From the NCBI RefSeq assembly GCF_003369915.1, contig NC_046674.1:1302001-1366000 (forward strand): a stretch of DNA of 64,000 bases, read 5' to 3'. Each line of letters begins with the position of its first letter. Positions within the stretch are counted from its first letter, which is position 1. The position numbers and the translations under genes were made by a program. Shown one piece after another: positions 21,479 to 33,600 of the stretch. Below the pieces are notes generated by a model that was not told the origin of the DNA, made no database searches, and saw nothing but the letters and a program-made list of their open reading frames with translations. This DNA is from Drosophila miranda (Eukaryota > Arthropoda > Insecta > Diptera > Drosophilidae).

Positions 21479-21703
21479 TTTGTACTTTGCAATCGATAGT
21501 CTGCCGATAGTATAACAAACCGATATAATTTTACGCGCCAAATTTGGACATTTTTAAGGCAGATGACATGGCCGCTAGAAAAATCAAAGGCAAGCGTTGT
21601 TTAGGTCGAGGGATTTAATGATAAGACTTATTAGGAATCTTAACTTAACTGGTAAGTAGCCTAATTGTACGAGTAGATTCTAAAACGTTAGCTAACTCTA
21701 TAT

Positions 21704-23245
21704 CTAGTTCAGTATCTCCTCATCATAGTCATCCTGTTCCTCCTTCTTTACCTTTCTTTCCGAGGCGGACATGCGGCGCTGAAGGTGCCGCCAGAGTGTG
21801 CTCTTGGGTATCTCGAACAGATTCGCCGCATGGTTCTGCGACATTCCCTCAATCATGCAGGCATGGACGGCCTTGGCCAGTTTCTCGCGAAGCTCGTCCT
21901 TGGGGGTAGTGTCACGGCGGCGGCAAGCCACAAACTTAGGCAGGCGACCCTGCGCCGCCAGTCGAACTTTGTGTCGATGTAGGGTTGACATGGGTATCCC
22001 CAGATCCTGGCTGATGTTCTTCAACGAGTCGCCGACTTTAAGTCTTTCGTACGCTTCAGACAATGATGGTCTCTCGCGGTTACTTCGCATATACGCGGGG
22101 TTGGTGCGCACACGACGCCACAAAACCGTCTTCGAAATGTCATAGCGATCGGCAGCCTTTTGCAGACTCAGTCCCTCGAGTATCACGGCGTCGGCCGCGA
22201 GATCCAGGGCATCGTTAATGTCATCTTTTCCTTCTGCTTTGAGGGTGAGAAACTGCTCCTGCTGTTGCTGTTGCCTCGGCGGCGTTCGCTTCATAATCTT
22301 CGTTCGATTGGGGCGTCTACCTTTCGGCTTGGCCACAGCCAGTTTGCGCGGTTTCACTTCCAGCAGCTCCTCATCTACCAGATCCTCGTGCATTTCATCG
22401 TCGTCCAAATCGGCATCCGCTCCCATCTCAGTCAAGGGATCTGAGGGATATTCCTCCTCGAGTATTTGTGTTTCGGGCTCCTCTATGGGGGTATCACCAT
22501 CAGCTTCCGCGTCATCTTCCGCCATATCCACATCGCCGCGACTGGTGGCATTTTCAGAGGTCTCCAGCTTGGACAAACTGGACGCCGACTGTGTGATTGT
22601 AAATGCTCCCGTATTCTCTGTTAGAATAAACTGATTGCCATTCGAGTGGCCGCTCATGTGCTCAATGGAGTACGTGATCTTTGGCGTCTCGTTGTACACA
22701 TCGAGAAAATCCAGCGGACGGCTGGTGTGTGTTGGCTGATGCGGCTGTTCTTCCGGCAAGACTGCGTTTGCCACAGCCATCTGTGTCTGTCCCTCTTCCT
22801 CCTCCTCCTCTTCTTCAATCAGCTCGGCTTGAGCGATTTGCAGGCCGCTGATTGATTTAGCTGCCTCCACCGCCAAAGCGCTAGCGCCTACGTCCACATT
22901 AGAGGCGGCATTGCACTCGAAGCTAATGGCGGATTTGATGCCCAATAGGTTGATAGCCTCTAAAAACTCGCTGAGCAGCACCGACGGCAGGGCTGTTTCG
23001 CCCATATAGATGAACGACAACATGCTTTCCAGCAGCTCGCCTCGGACATCGGGCAGCACTATGGTGGCCTCAAAGCCCGGCGGAACATCCACCAAGAGAT
23101 TCCGCATCAGGTCGCTGCATGTGCTGAGCACGAAGGAATGGGCGCGTACACTGAAGCCGTCTTTGGCGGCCAGCACAACCTCGCATGTTTGGATATCGTT
23201 GCGCAGAGAGCGTTGTAGGTCCATTATTGTGGACGAGTGCCCCAT
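21704..23245 (-). CDS. BTB protein with three pipsqueak-type HTH motifs
   Basis: A single-exon nuclear protein of 513 residues; I do not recognise a specific name. A BTB/POZ fold covers about residues 10-110 (CEVVLAAKDGFSVRAHSFVLSTCSD ... SFIYMGETALPS). It is followed by an acidic linker with Glu and Asp runs, a basic AT-hook-like patch (KPKGRRPNRTKIMKR, near residue 305) and a Gln run. The C-terminal third has three HTH_psq-like units. The first and third contain the helix words LSLQKAADRYDISKTVLWRRV and MSQNHAANLFEIPKSTLWRHL; the middle is more diverged (SLKNISQDLGIPMSTLHRH). This architecture suggests a sequence-specific DNA-binding regulator that dimerises through BTB. The start at 23245 is the first ATG in frame; residue 8 is also Met. 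The gene is divergent from ND-30 with 357 bp between start codons. Confidence 0.85.
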   Translation of the reverse strand: MGHSSTIMDLQRSLRNDIQTCEVVLAAKDGFSVRAHSFVLSTCSDLMRNLLVDVPPGFEATIVLPDVRGELLESMLSFIYMGETALPSVLLSEFLEAINLLGIKSAISFECNAASNVDVGASALAVEAAKSISGLQIAQAELIEEEEEEEEGQTQMAVANAVLPEEQPHQPTHTSRPLDFLDVYNETPKITYSIEHMSGHSNGNQFILTENTGAFTITQSASSLSKLETSENATSRGDVDMAEDDAEADGDTPIEEPETQILEEEYPSDPLTEMGADADLDDDEMHEDLVDEELLEVKPRKLAVAKPKGRRPNRTKIMKRTPPRQQQQQEQFLTLKAEGKDDINDALDLAADAVILEGLSLQKAADRYDISKTVLWRRVRTNPAYMRSNRERPSLSEAYERLKVGDSLKNISQDLGIPMSTLHRHKVRLAAQGRLPKFVACRRRDTTPKDELREKLAKAVHACMIEGMSQNHAANLFEIPKSTLWRHLQRRMSASERKVKKEEQDDYDEEILN

Positions 23246-23480
23246 CCATTTCAGGTGATTCTAGACCGATTTCATTGACAATTAATTGATTTCAAAAACA
23301 TAAACAATGCAGTGTTCTAATTACCATTTTGGTTTGTTGTGTTTCACTTCCAATGTAACGCCTTATGTTTTTAATTTTAGTTTCAATTGCAATTCCAGCA
23401 AAACGAGCAAAAGAACGCGACGACGCGATTAAATTAAAATTTTACATCAGGGTGACCGTTTATATATCGTATATTAATAC

Positions 23481-23526
23481 TTTTCGGTATATTTTTACGT
23501 CGAAATCGAGCTGAGCGGTCACACTG
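23481..23526 (+). promoter_or_regulatory. Core promoter of ND-30: motif 6 and motif 1
   Basis: TTTTCGGTATATTTT at 23481-23495 matches fly core-promoter motif 6 (KTYRGTATWTTT). CGGTCACACTG at 23516-23526 matches motif 1 (YGGTCACACTR). These motifs occur together at TATA-less housekeeping promoters. They lie about 80-120 bp before the ND-30 ATG in the same orientation. Confidence 0.7.
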
Positions 23527-23602
23527 GCAACAACTGTATTTGTTATTACATAAAGTGTCAGAAAGTGCAAATTGTTAAATTAAAAACGAGCAATTCGTGC
23601 TA

Positions 23603-24524
23603 ATGGCAGCAATAATTAGGACTCTGGGTGCCAGAGCTGCTGTCGCCGTTTTGGCGACCAAGCATGGTAAGTAGCCACAGCTAAACCACATCCAGAACTA
23701 ATTGATTTTTGTCCCCTTAAAGTTCTGCCCGCTGCTGGCACAGCTGCTCTTCGTTTCGCCAGCACGGCGCCCGTTGACGCCAAAAAACCAGAGAAACGTG
23801 AGTACACTTTGGTTTGCCATGGTTTGACAAGGTCTTAAACTTAAACTCCCCCATATATGCAGCCACTGTGCGAAAGCCGGATGCAGCCGCTCGCACCAGT
23901 CTCTCTGATTTCGGACGCTACGTTGCCGAGTGCTTGCCCAAGTATGTGCAGAAGGTCCAGCTGACCGCCGGCGATGAGCTGGAAGTGCTGATTGCCCCTG
24001 AAGGCGTGGTGCCCGTGCTGCAGTTCCTGAAGGACCACCACCAGGCACAGTTCACCAATCTGATCGACATTGCCGGCATGGATGTGCCCTGCCGCAAGCA
24101 TCGCTTCGAGGTCATTTACAACCTCCTGTCGCTCCGCTACAACGCCCGTATTCGCGTGAAGACCTACACCGATGAGCTGACCCCCTTGGACTCTGCCTGC
24201 GAGGTGCACAAGGCTGCCAACTGGTACGAGCGTGAAATTTGGGACATGTATGGCGTGTTCTTTGCCAACCACCCCGACTTGCGTCGCATTCTCACCGACT
24301 ACGGCTTCGAGGGCCATCCCCAGCGCCGCGACTTCCCCCTGTCCGGTTACGTGGAGTTGCGCTACGATGATGAGAAGAAACGCGTTGTCTGCGAGCCCCT
24401 GGAGTTGGCGCAAGAGTTCCGGAAGTTTGATTTGTCGGCCCCCTGGGAGCAGTTCCCCAATTTCCGCAATGCTAATCCCCCCGCTGAGGTGGTGCCCCCA
24501 CAGGCCCAGCCAGCCAAGAAGTAG
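23603..24524 (+). CDS. ND-30: NADH dehydrogenase 30 kDa subunit (NDUFS3), complex I
   Basis: The NuoC/NDUFS3 core subunit of the Q module of mitochondrial complex I. Exons are 23603-23666, 23723-23797 and 23863-24524; phases close to 266 residues. The first about 45 residues are basic and Ala-rich with no acidic residues until VDAKK, as expected for a mitochondrial targeting sequence. The mature domain contains the family signature ERE(I/V)WDMYG(V/I)FF and the [13 protein letters not shown](Q)[11 protein letters not shown] block. The C-terminal tail is short and Pro-rich. AATAAA signals follow at about 24565-24590. The start ATG is the first in the transcript after the motif 1 promoter and gives the targeting peptide. 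Confidence 0.95.
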
Positions 24525-26053
24525 TCTCCCAATGCGGTTTGTTAAATGGTAATTAGAGGAAGCCTTAATAAAACGAAATAAATAAAATACATACGTATGT
24601 AATACAAAAAGGAACAATTCGACTATTTTTTGATGATCATAATAGGGGGCGGGCCCCATGTATAGATGAAATTCCTTCGCGCGGGGATCAGGACTGCAGG
24701 AAAATCTCTTATCCAATAGTCAGATAAGAAAGGCAGGCCAGTTGGTCTGTTGGCTGTTTCCATATTTAAATGGCACAGTATCACAGCAAGGGAAGAGAGT
24801 ACCACCATTCAGTGATATTATCCACAGTAGGACGTTTGAATCATGAGATTCAATGGGTGTTTTGAATAAATTCAGTTAAAGTTTTATTAGAAATAAACAA
24901 TGTAATGGAAGGGAGAGCTGGTTATCCTTTGTGAATGAATTTCGGATGGGCCATCAAAATGTACACATGTCGTTGCTGTTTTATTGAGAAAATCCAGAAG
25001 GGTCACAAATATATTTATTAATTTCCGTATTTTGTATGGTTTACATAGGACTTAACACACACACACAATATAAACAATCTCCATTGACTGTACATTGCAC
25101 ACAGTGGATCCACATCCGGATTCATATACATACATATGTATACATTTATAAAACATTTAGTAAAACAGTGTCGTCTGGGGGTGGGGAAGGGGGTCGGGGT
25201 TCATACATATATACTCGTAGACAAACGTGCGCCTGCGCAGCGGTGCCCAGGGCATAATCATCCAATAGTCTTGATGACGGAGGAGGGGGAGACATACTTA
25301 AGTATAGACCGTATAGACACAGTGGTGTGTTTGTTGTGGTTGTTTTCGGGGAGGAGTTGTTGTACTTGTGTTTGAAAACCTAATCGTTAATTTTCGAGCT
25401 TTTGAAGTCATTGGCTGCACCGCTGACAGCGTTTTAGTTTAAGTTAATGTGTTTGTTGCTTTTTGTTTGTTGTTTTTTTGTATTTGATTTCGGTTTTTTG
25501 TTTGTACAAGAACATACACATATTCATATTACATACATATACATAGGTACACACACATTTAAATATAGTTTTACAGTTAGCGATTGTTTAAAAAAGTTAG
25601 CGGGCGTGCCGCCGGCCATATATTTCCGGCCGGATGCTACAAAAAGTTTTTCGTTTTACTTACGAGTACACACAACGTCTGCGCGTGCCATTTCGCACGG
25701 CTCACAAAACAAATTTCTGGGCGCCCTTACGCGCGCTCTCTCGGACAGTCCCTTGGGTCCCGGCCACCGGACACACCTCACTCCTGGAAGGTAGGGGTCT
25801 GGTCGGGGTCGGGGCCGGGCACATTACTGTGGAACTGCTACAACAAATTAAAATTTTCGGTGCAGGACGTGTCCCGATGCCTGTGCGGCGGAACAACAAG
25901 CATCCTGCTTACAAAAAAACAAATTGACCGACGGCCGCCAAATGATCCGATGCATGGGTACGGTACACATGATCAAGATGATTCTGTGGTGGCCGTCGTG
26001 CCACAAATACAAATACGCGGGCCAACAATCAGCTGCTGCTCCCCTGGCGCAGA
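24525..26053. other. 3' untranslated region between ND-30 (plus) and the second BTB gene (minus)
   Basis: No coding gene is supported. ND-30 ends near 24,600. The minus-strand BTB transcript with the cysteine-rich tail probably ends near 24,980-25,015, where TTTATT (AATAAA on the minus strand) occurs twice. The intervening sequence has (CA)n at about 25056-25068 and T/G-rich simple sequence at 25450-25510. Confidence 0.5.
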
Positions 26054-27776
26054 TTATATCGATTCGGTTTTGGTGTAATGCCGAGCCGCGCCTGCGCCTG
26101 CGCCTGGGCCAGGGCCCGTCCCGCTGCCGCTGTTGCTGCTGCCGGCCGAGACATAGGGGGAGGCTTTGCCACTGCCACTGCTGCTGCCAGTGCTGCTGCT
26201 GTGCAGCTGGTTATCGTGGGCACTGCTGTTGCTGGCGCTGGCGCTGGCGCTGGCACTGGCACTGGCTCCCACGGTGGCTGCGGCTTCGTTGTTGAGCCGC
26301 TCGTGATACTCCTGGAAGCAGGGCACAATGCATAAATTCGTCTGACACTCGGGGCAATGGTATTTCGTTTTGCGTCGCAAAATACGGCCATGCCCATCGA
26401 TGGTGTTCCAACAGAAGTTGCAGCCCAAGGCCGGACCCGGCCGGATGACGGGGCAATGACTAGAACGTGGATTTTCCAGGGTGATTATTTCCCTCTGGGT
26501 CTGTGAGAGAAAAGCAAACGGATGGTTATTGGGTGTGGATCTTTGATCGACAGGTGGAGACAAACCTGCGGTGAAGACACCGAACGTTGCAGTTCCTCGT
26601 TCTTAACCCGAAGCGTCGGCAAATGCTCGAACGAGCTGCTCATCGTGGTCTGGCCGGGATGTAGGTGGGAGGTCGATCCCGTGCCCGTGACAGACTTGGA
26701 ATTGCGCAGCTTCGAACCGCCAGATCCGTTGGCAGCATCGCTGCCCTTCGAGTTACGCTCCACGAGCGAGTGCGAATGGGTGACAGTGGGCGAGTGCGAG
26801 TGCGAGTGGGAGTGTGGAGAGCGTCGCTCTGGCGGCGCCGTCTCCGAACTGCCCGCATATGTGGGCGAGAACGAATGCCGGCTGCTGTTGAGGCCAGCCG
26901 TCGGCGAGGTGACCACGGAAACGGCTGACACCGTCGATGACGAAACGTTGGAGCTGGCATTTGTGGGTGTGGCAGCCGTCTCACTGGACACCGGACAGGC
27001 CACCACACGGGTGGGAACCAGGTACTGCGAGGAACCGGCCGGCGGCGGTGACCCCGATGCGTAGATTGACTCGGGCAGCGAGATATGATGCGGATGGTGC
27101 AGCGGTGTGGGCGGCACATAGCCGGCATTGCTGCCGGACAGCGGATGCGAGTATTGGCGGTGCAAGGGAGCGAACGGATTGGTGCCGCCGGCCAAATTGC
27201 CGGAGGCGGAGTGCAGAGCGGACTGACGCGGCAGAAGCGGATCCGAGTGCTGCTTTATGAGATACGGCGTGCTGGACGGCACGCTGAGCAGGTGCGGGGT
27301 GGAGGGACCAAGACTAGGCGCCGGCTCAGAGGCATGCCGCTCGATTCGAGGTGGCACCGTCAGCAGGTGATGGTGCTGCGGAGGCGCCTGGTGGTGGTGG
27401 TGCTGCTGCTGGTGCGGATTCGGATGCTGGTGGTGCAGGTGATGCGAGCCCGTCGTCGAATAGTCCCTGGCGGTGGCGCTTGTGGCCCCAGCGGCATTAA
27501 ACGGATCAAAGTCCAGCGTCGTGGCGGCCGTCTCCGGCGATATCTGGTTCGTCGAGGAGATACTGTCGCTGTCGCGCTTCACCCTCGGCTGTCGCGTGAG
27601 CACACGATTCCTCTTGGTCCCCATCATGACCGGCGAGCTGGCATTGTTCTCAGGATCAGTTTCGCCCAGGCCTCCGATGCTGAATAAACGCTCGAAGCTG
27701 CCGCTGCCGCCGCTGCTGCTGCTGGTGGCCACCAATGGGGGATGTGGATGATGCGGTGCATGCGCCGGACTTGGCT
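26054..27776 (-). CDS. BtbVII: Alternative C-terminal exons of the second BTB gene: His/Ser-rich region and PiggyBac-like cysteine-rich domain
   Basis: Two minus-strand exons, 27776-26566 and 26500-26054. The acceptor TTTTCCAG|AG at 27776 needs an upstream exon ending in phase 1. The shared BTB exon ending at 33214 is exactly that, and the joined coding sequence closes to 955 residues. The first exon encodes low-complexity His, Gln and Ser-rich sequence (HHLHHQHPN, SHSHSHSHS). The second encodes C-x2-C-x18-C-x2-C-x4-C-x3-C-x4-H, with KTKYHCPECQTNLCIVPCF followed by QEYHERL. That pattern closely resembles the zinc-binding cysteine-rich domain at the C terminus of PiggyBac transposases and PGBD proteins. 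Ala-Ser repeats follow up to the stop. I cannot exclude that these exons belong to a separate gene with an unseen first exon. The symbol is a tentative match. Confidence 0.65.
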
Positions 27777-28317
27777 CTGGAAAAGAAAACGGGCACAGAT
27801 GGGGGTCATATATTATCATCGATCGATTATCATGGGAGAGTAAACAGGACACAGGTGACGGGTGACAGGTGACGGGTGACGGGTGACAGGAGACAGGAGA
27901 GTGAAAATGTACGGCGGGTGGTACGTTGTAGTTTTGAAAGTTTATTCGTTTCTTGCACACATCGACTACAGTCTAGAGAATGTTTCATGTTCGTTCCATC
28001 TCGATTCGATTGCGATTCGTTTTGCGTAGTATGGTACACACATGGTATGGTATGGTGCATTGCATGCAACATGCAGCTTACGTACATACATACATATAAT
28101 ACAATCGTTTCGCTTATGCACTGGCGCTGGATTTTAAATAATTATATATATACTATTTAACACACAGATAACTAGGCGTAGTTATTGGTACTTTTTGCAA
28201 TTGTATAGGAAACAGAGTTAGTAATACTATACTATATGTTTTTATTGTTTCTTTTCTGCTATTTTCGCGTTCTCTTTCTGTATTGTGTGTGGTGTCTGTG
28301 TCTGTTTTGTGTGGTGT

Positions 28318-28351
<34 letters not shown>

Positions 28352-30311
28352 GCTTTCTGTTGTTGTTGCTTTATGTGTGTAATAAAAGTCCATTATCAAA
28401 GTTTACTTTACTTTTTTGTATGACTTCTAACAAATCACGCTTAGTCCTTAGTATGCACTTGACACAATATATATAAAAAGATCTCTATTTAGTTACAATA
28501 TGTATATGAGTCGTATTAAAAACCATACTATTCGTAGTCTAGTCGTAGTGGAATCGTATTTCTGTTTCTTTGTTTTTGTTTTTGTTTCTGTTTCGGTTTG
28601 TTTTTTTTTTTTGTTGTTTGTTTGGCCTACTATTTGCCCTTAGCTGCAGTCTCCATTTAGGATTTTCTTGGGTGGTTACGAGTTATTTGTTTAAGTTTTT
28701 GTTGCCTGTCTATTGCGAGTGTCCTGCATATGGTTCTCGGTATCTCTCGGCCGATCTTGTGTCTATATGTACATACACACATACTACTGCTACTACACTA
28801 TGATACCCTATTTACAAAGGAAACTGCCCTCTAAAAAAAAAAAAAAAAAAACAAAAACAAAAAAAAAACCTACTACCGCCGCCTTTCTATGTGACTCTTA
28901 TGTCGCGGATGTGACGCGTAGAGTCTTGCGGGAAAAAAAACGTTCGCCGATAATCTAGGGGTCCCAGGCCCACTTCCACTTCCACATCTACATCCACAGG
29001 AAGCCTGCTCGCTCTCCGCTTTCCGACACATTCGAAGAGTTGAAGAAATAAAAAATTGTTGGGTACATTCACAAATATAAATATATATACATATATATTG
29101 AGTGGTGTGGTACATATAAGTATATCATACATATCCGATTCTCTTACATTGCTCTTCTTCTCTCGTTCAATTTCTGTGGATCTATTTTGCTTAAAACTAT
29201 TGTACGGCCCCTCGACCGAACAGATCCTCTCTCTCTCTCTCTCTCTCTGTTCCTCTGAGGGAGGGACCGACTGACGATTACGTGTGTTTCTGTGTGTGTG
29301 CTTCAAATAAAATTGATTCTTCGTCTTCCAACTGTACACAAAACGTTATATATATATATATCTTTATACCTAAGATGCTATATCGTATATATATACAATT
29401 ATATAAAGATAATGAATATAGGAGTACCTAACATACTGATATTTGCTACTATAACACAAGTGCACAATTCAAAATTTCTTTAAAAACTTGGAAGAAAACT
29501 TATCTCTGATGGGCCAGGGAGCCCACCATACCCTCTCGTACCATACCGTACCGAGTGTGTGTTAAGGGATTTCCAATACAAAAGGAATCTCAAAAAAAAA
29601 AGAAAAAAATATGGATTGAACATCTCAAATGGGGCCGAATATCACCCGAATATCGACACACAGCAGGGTAGGGTAGGGTATTCGCAGAGTGTATGCTCGG
29701 CTGGCTTCTGGCACAGCACCCTATTTAGAGCTGCGCACATATCCCCTTGGGAGGCTGATACATGGGACACTTTCTGTTGCTGGTGTTTCAACGCATTTGA
29801 TGTTCGGTTTAAGACTAATCAAATTGAATAATTTATATACAGTTACCATATTTTTTGTTTTACATATACATATATATATATATAGATAGAACTATAGATC
29901 TGTACTACCGATTCTTCCTTAGTTAACAATCGTAAAAATGTAAGGGGGGTGTAAAACTTTAAGATTAAGGAATTACGTTCTAAGACAATTATTACAAGTG
30001 CGGCCGTGGGGGGCTGTCGTTGTCTCCCTGCTCCGCTCCGTTCCAATCCGTGCCGTTCCGCTGTGCCTCTGCCCCTGCGTTCATCTCAGCTCAGCTCAGC
30101 GCAGTGTGCAGTGCATCCTCCGGTGGGTTCCCGCGGACTCCAGATCAACATCCAACGCCGACATTATGATATTGCCACTCTGCCGTTTAATCGGGCTGCT
30201 ACATAATATGTACACTATGGGTTTATGCTGCCATTTCTCTAATACCTGTATTGTATCGATTTTAGGGGAGGGGGGGGAGATGGGTATTCCTCTGTCCCTT
30301 ATGCTCTTCTT
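27777..30311 (-). other. 3' untranslated region or intron of the second BTB gene
   Basis: AT-rich with many simple repeats: (GT)n at about 28310-28350, an A-run at about 28833-28868, (CT)n at about 29226-29248 and (TA)n at 29345-29360. Minus-strand AATAAA occurs near 28238 and 27940. It would be 3' UTR of the pipsqueak isoform and intron of the alternative isoform. No exon of its own is visible. Confidence 0.5.
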
Positions 30312-30611
30312 TTATGGTTTGTCCATGTATTGCAGGCCGGTGTTGACCAGTGGCCCAAGCGTACTGCTCACCGTTGCCACTGGGGGGCCCGCCACCGTTA
30401 CGAAATTATTGATCAGAAAGCTATGGGCCATGCCCATGGCCGAAACAGAGACGGGTACTGGAACGGGCATCGACATTGCTGATATGCTCATTGTTTCGGG
30501 TGGCTCGCTGGCGGCCATAACAGCGGCTGCCTGCAGCAGGGTATGTGGCCCTGCCCCTGCTGCTCCGGCTGCTGCTGCTGTGGCCCCCATATGACTCGAA
30601 ATCGTATTCTA
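30312..30611 (-). other. In-frame open extension after a TAG stop: candidate readthrough region
   Basis: The pipsqueak isoform ends with TAG at 30611-30609. In the same frame 98 sense codons follow before TAA at 30314-30312. The translation is Ala, Met, Val and Pro-rich (GATAAAAGAAGAGPHTLLQ, PVPVPVSVSAMGMAHSFL, VNTGLQYMDKP), like the upstream protein, and the sequence becomes ordinary AT-rich UTR just after the second stop. Readthrough of single stops with such extensions is well documented for many Drosophila regulatory genes. The alternative is an intron whose acceptor is ...AATATAG, ending on the stop itself. Confidence 0.55.
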
Positions 30612-33600
30612 TATTGAGTTAAAGTTAATACTCTGTAGATTCATTGCAGTGGTCGGATTGACGTTGATGGTGCCCGCACCCGTTCCTGCTGCTCCCGCCC
30701 CGGCGCCTGTGGCGTCGATGTACCGCTGCCGAGACATGGTGTGTACATTTCCCGGCGAGTCCATGTAGCGTGCGTCGAAGAGGCTCATCACGCCGATGGC
30801 CGGATGGGAGTTGCCGCCGCTGGGCAAGGTGCCCGCACTGCTGCCGATGCTGCCGTGGTGGGGTGTGCACATCAGGGAAGGTGTCGGGGTCTCTGCCTGT
30901 GGTGGGATCTGCATGTTGAGCGTTTCGTTTGCTGTGTCGTCGCCCGGATTTGTTGACGGTGTTGGAGACGGCGAGAGGTTCGGCTCCTGCTTGACCACAC
31001 GCGCCTTTATGCTCGGCCGCGACACCGGGTAGCCACGCTTCTTGTACTCGAGCCACAGAGTCCGATTGTTCACGCCGTACAATCGGGCCGCCTTACAGAA
31101 GCCAATTCCACCCGTGCGAACCGCCTCCAGAGCCCTTATAAAGTTCTCGTCGCCTTGTGGATTCACTGATCGCTTGCGCTTCACCACCTGGCTCGCCGCT
31201 CCACTGCTGTTGCCGCCGCCACCGCCGCTGCCTGTGCCTGTACTTGCTCCCCCTGCGCCTGCGGCGGTCACTCCAGAATGCACCGGCGACTGTGTGGGCG
31301 TGGGGCCCTGACTGTAGACAGACTGGACCATGTTGGACTCGTTGGGTGAGGTGGGCGAGAGGTTCTGGGCCGCCGTCGCATATCCGCTGACTAGGTTGTT
31401 GACGGTTATGATCTGGGAGGAGTACGCCTGACCGGAGGCGGCCGCCGCCGCCTGCTCCTGCTGCTGCTGTTGCTGCTGCTGCTGGTAGTGCAGTTGCTGC
31501 AGATGCTGCTGCTGCTGGGTGGCCTGCTGCTGTGCCTCGTGCTGCTGCTGCTGACGCTGCTCGTTGGTGCCACCACCGCCTACGTTGCCGCCGCCGGCGC
31601 TACTATTCGCACTGCTCTGATTGCCGGCACCGCCGCCGCCACCGCCACCGCCACCGCTGCCATTCCCAATCAGGTTGGACTGGCAGGCGGGCAGGGAAAA
31701 GCGCGGATAGTTTGAATCGACAACTGTCCATTGCAGACCTGGGAAGGGGAGAGAGAGACAGCGTATGAAAGATTTGTTTTGTCTGGGGGGTTCGGTTCGT
31801 TCTGGTTGTGGGGGGATAACTTTTCGAATTGAAATAGAAAATCACGCCTGAATATCTCATCTAGTTCGGGGCATTCCCTGCCCATGGGACAGGACGGGAT
31901 CTGCTCTTAATCTGAATCTGAGTTTGAGTCTTAGATAGGAGGAGGGTCATGGGTCATGGGGCATGGGCATAGGATATACAGTAGTTAGGGCAAAGATTTC
32001 TATGGCCAAAATTGACAAAAAAAAATTCCCAAAAATACAAATCAAAATGGAAAGAATAAACCATTCAACAAATCAAAATGGGTTAAATATCGAGTTTTAG
32101 ATAGATTTCTAATCGCTTTATTTAGTTTGTTTTTGTTTTTGGACTCTGTGGCTAGCTCTCTCCCATTCCCAAGTTTCAGGCAGGATTCAGTTTTTTTTGG
32201 AACACAATCAAATACACACACAATAATAGGTTTTAAACATAGCAAATGCGGCACGGCACGGCACGGCACGCACGATCACAGCTACAGTTACAGATACAGA
32301 TACGTTATATATCGTTGCACTTTCACTTAGTCGGTAAGCAATGAATCATAATCAGTAATCGAATCGAATCAGAGATCAGATAGTCGGTACTCAATGTATT
32401 GTATGCTATAGTTCTCATATATTGTATATATTCAGCCTTAGCTCTAGCGTTATTTCTCCGAGTGCTGTGCTGTGCTGTGTACTGAAAATGGTTTTGGAAA
32501 TGGTCGATGGATGGTTGCACAGTTCGTGTGTGTAATGATCGTGTGAGATATGATCGTGAGGAACGTCAAATGGGTGGAGCGAGAGAGCGAGAGCGAGAGA
32601 GACAGATAGAGAGAGTGATCCTAAGCCAGTCCTCCAAGACTGTGTCCCCATTTGAATAATATCCCATTTCTTAATGCCCCTATTCGACTGGAGGGAGTGT
32701 AAATTCCCCATAAGTGAATGGACGCATTCGACACGAGCAAAGACCATTCGCCAGGAGCGAGAAATAATCCAGTTGTAGGGCATCGGAAGGAATATTGTAC
32801 TGCATCTCAGCATCCCAGTGGAACCGAAATCTTCCGCGAATGGGTATGCGCTCCAATCGAAACTGTGGTATAACATAATCCAGTTTCTAGTTGCAGAAAA
32901 TAACCCATTCACATTAATGCGATTCAATATTTAATGCAGAGTTAATCTTTGCGAACACAGTCCACTATACATATGTCCCACCGTTCTACCGTTCTATGAT
33001 TGCTTCGGTTCTGTCAGTGTCCATTCGAGTCGGGGATTCTGGGTGTCTGTGTGCGTGTGTCAAAAGTACGAAATAATGATGGTAAGGAAAATAAACAAAC
33101 GATAAACCATGGGAACCTTAAACCCTGCTGCAAAACCCGATGAATCATGAGCTGCTGCCATGAAAGGATGATGGAGAAGTGTGTGGGCGGCGCGGCACTG
33201 AGTGTGAACTTACCCGAGTGCGAGGACTGAGAGTTTGGCGCATCGTGCTCAGATGGTGTGGTGGCGCCGGAAATGTCCAGGGGCATCGTTTGGTTCACTC
33301 CGCCGATATCCACCTCGGGCTTCTGCATTGGCCAACAGCAGCACAAGAGAAAAGAAATTCAAAATTAGTAAGATTGCAAAAGGGGCGAAAGGGCGGAAAG
33401 GGGGCAACGTGACCAATTTCATTACAATTTGCATATGTAAGTGTCCGTGTCCGTCGTCCAGGTCCGAGTCCTGCGGCTGTTGGTCCAGCTCGCTGCTCGC
33501 CGACTCCTTCAGCAGCTTGGCCGAGTGTAGTGAATGGCCCGCGAGACTGCCCAATGCAGCCGCCGTATTGGCCGCCCCGCCAAAGGACATTTGGCTCATT

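Noticed and set aside
21479-21541. Longer N terminus of Rasp starting at 21541
   Set aside because: The extra 21 residues overlap a DRE-like ATCGATAG sequence and precede the conserved start region; I treat them as leader, though translation from there is not excluded.
23814-23862. ND-30 starting at an ATG-like codon at 23814
   Set aside because: This is intron read-through; the upstream exons at 23603 and 23723 supply a targeting peptide and close in phase.
23841-24716. Open frame of 291 codons antisense to ND-30
   Set aside because: It runs through the ND-30 exon and its 3' end without any recognisable domain.
24623-24808. A 61-codon minus-strand frame downstream of ND-30
   Set aside because: No recognisable motif, no splice or promoter context, and the length is expected by chance.
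28833-28868. Long A-run as the tail of a retroposed element
   Set aside because: No flanking target-site duplication and no reverse-transcriptase or retrogene sequence beside it; it lies in simple-sequence-rich UTR or intron.
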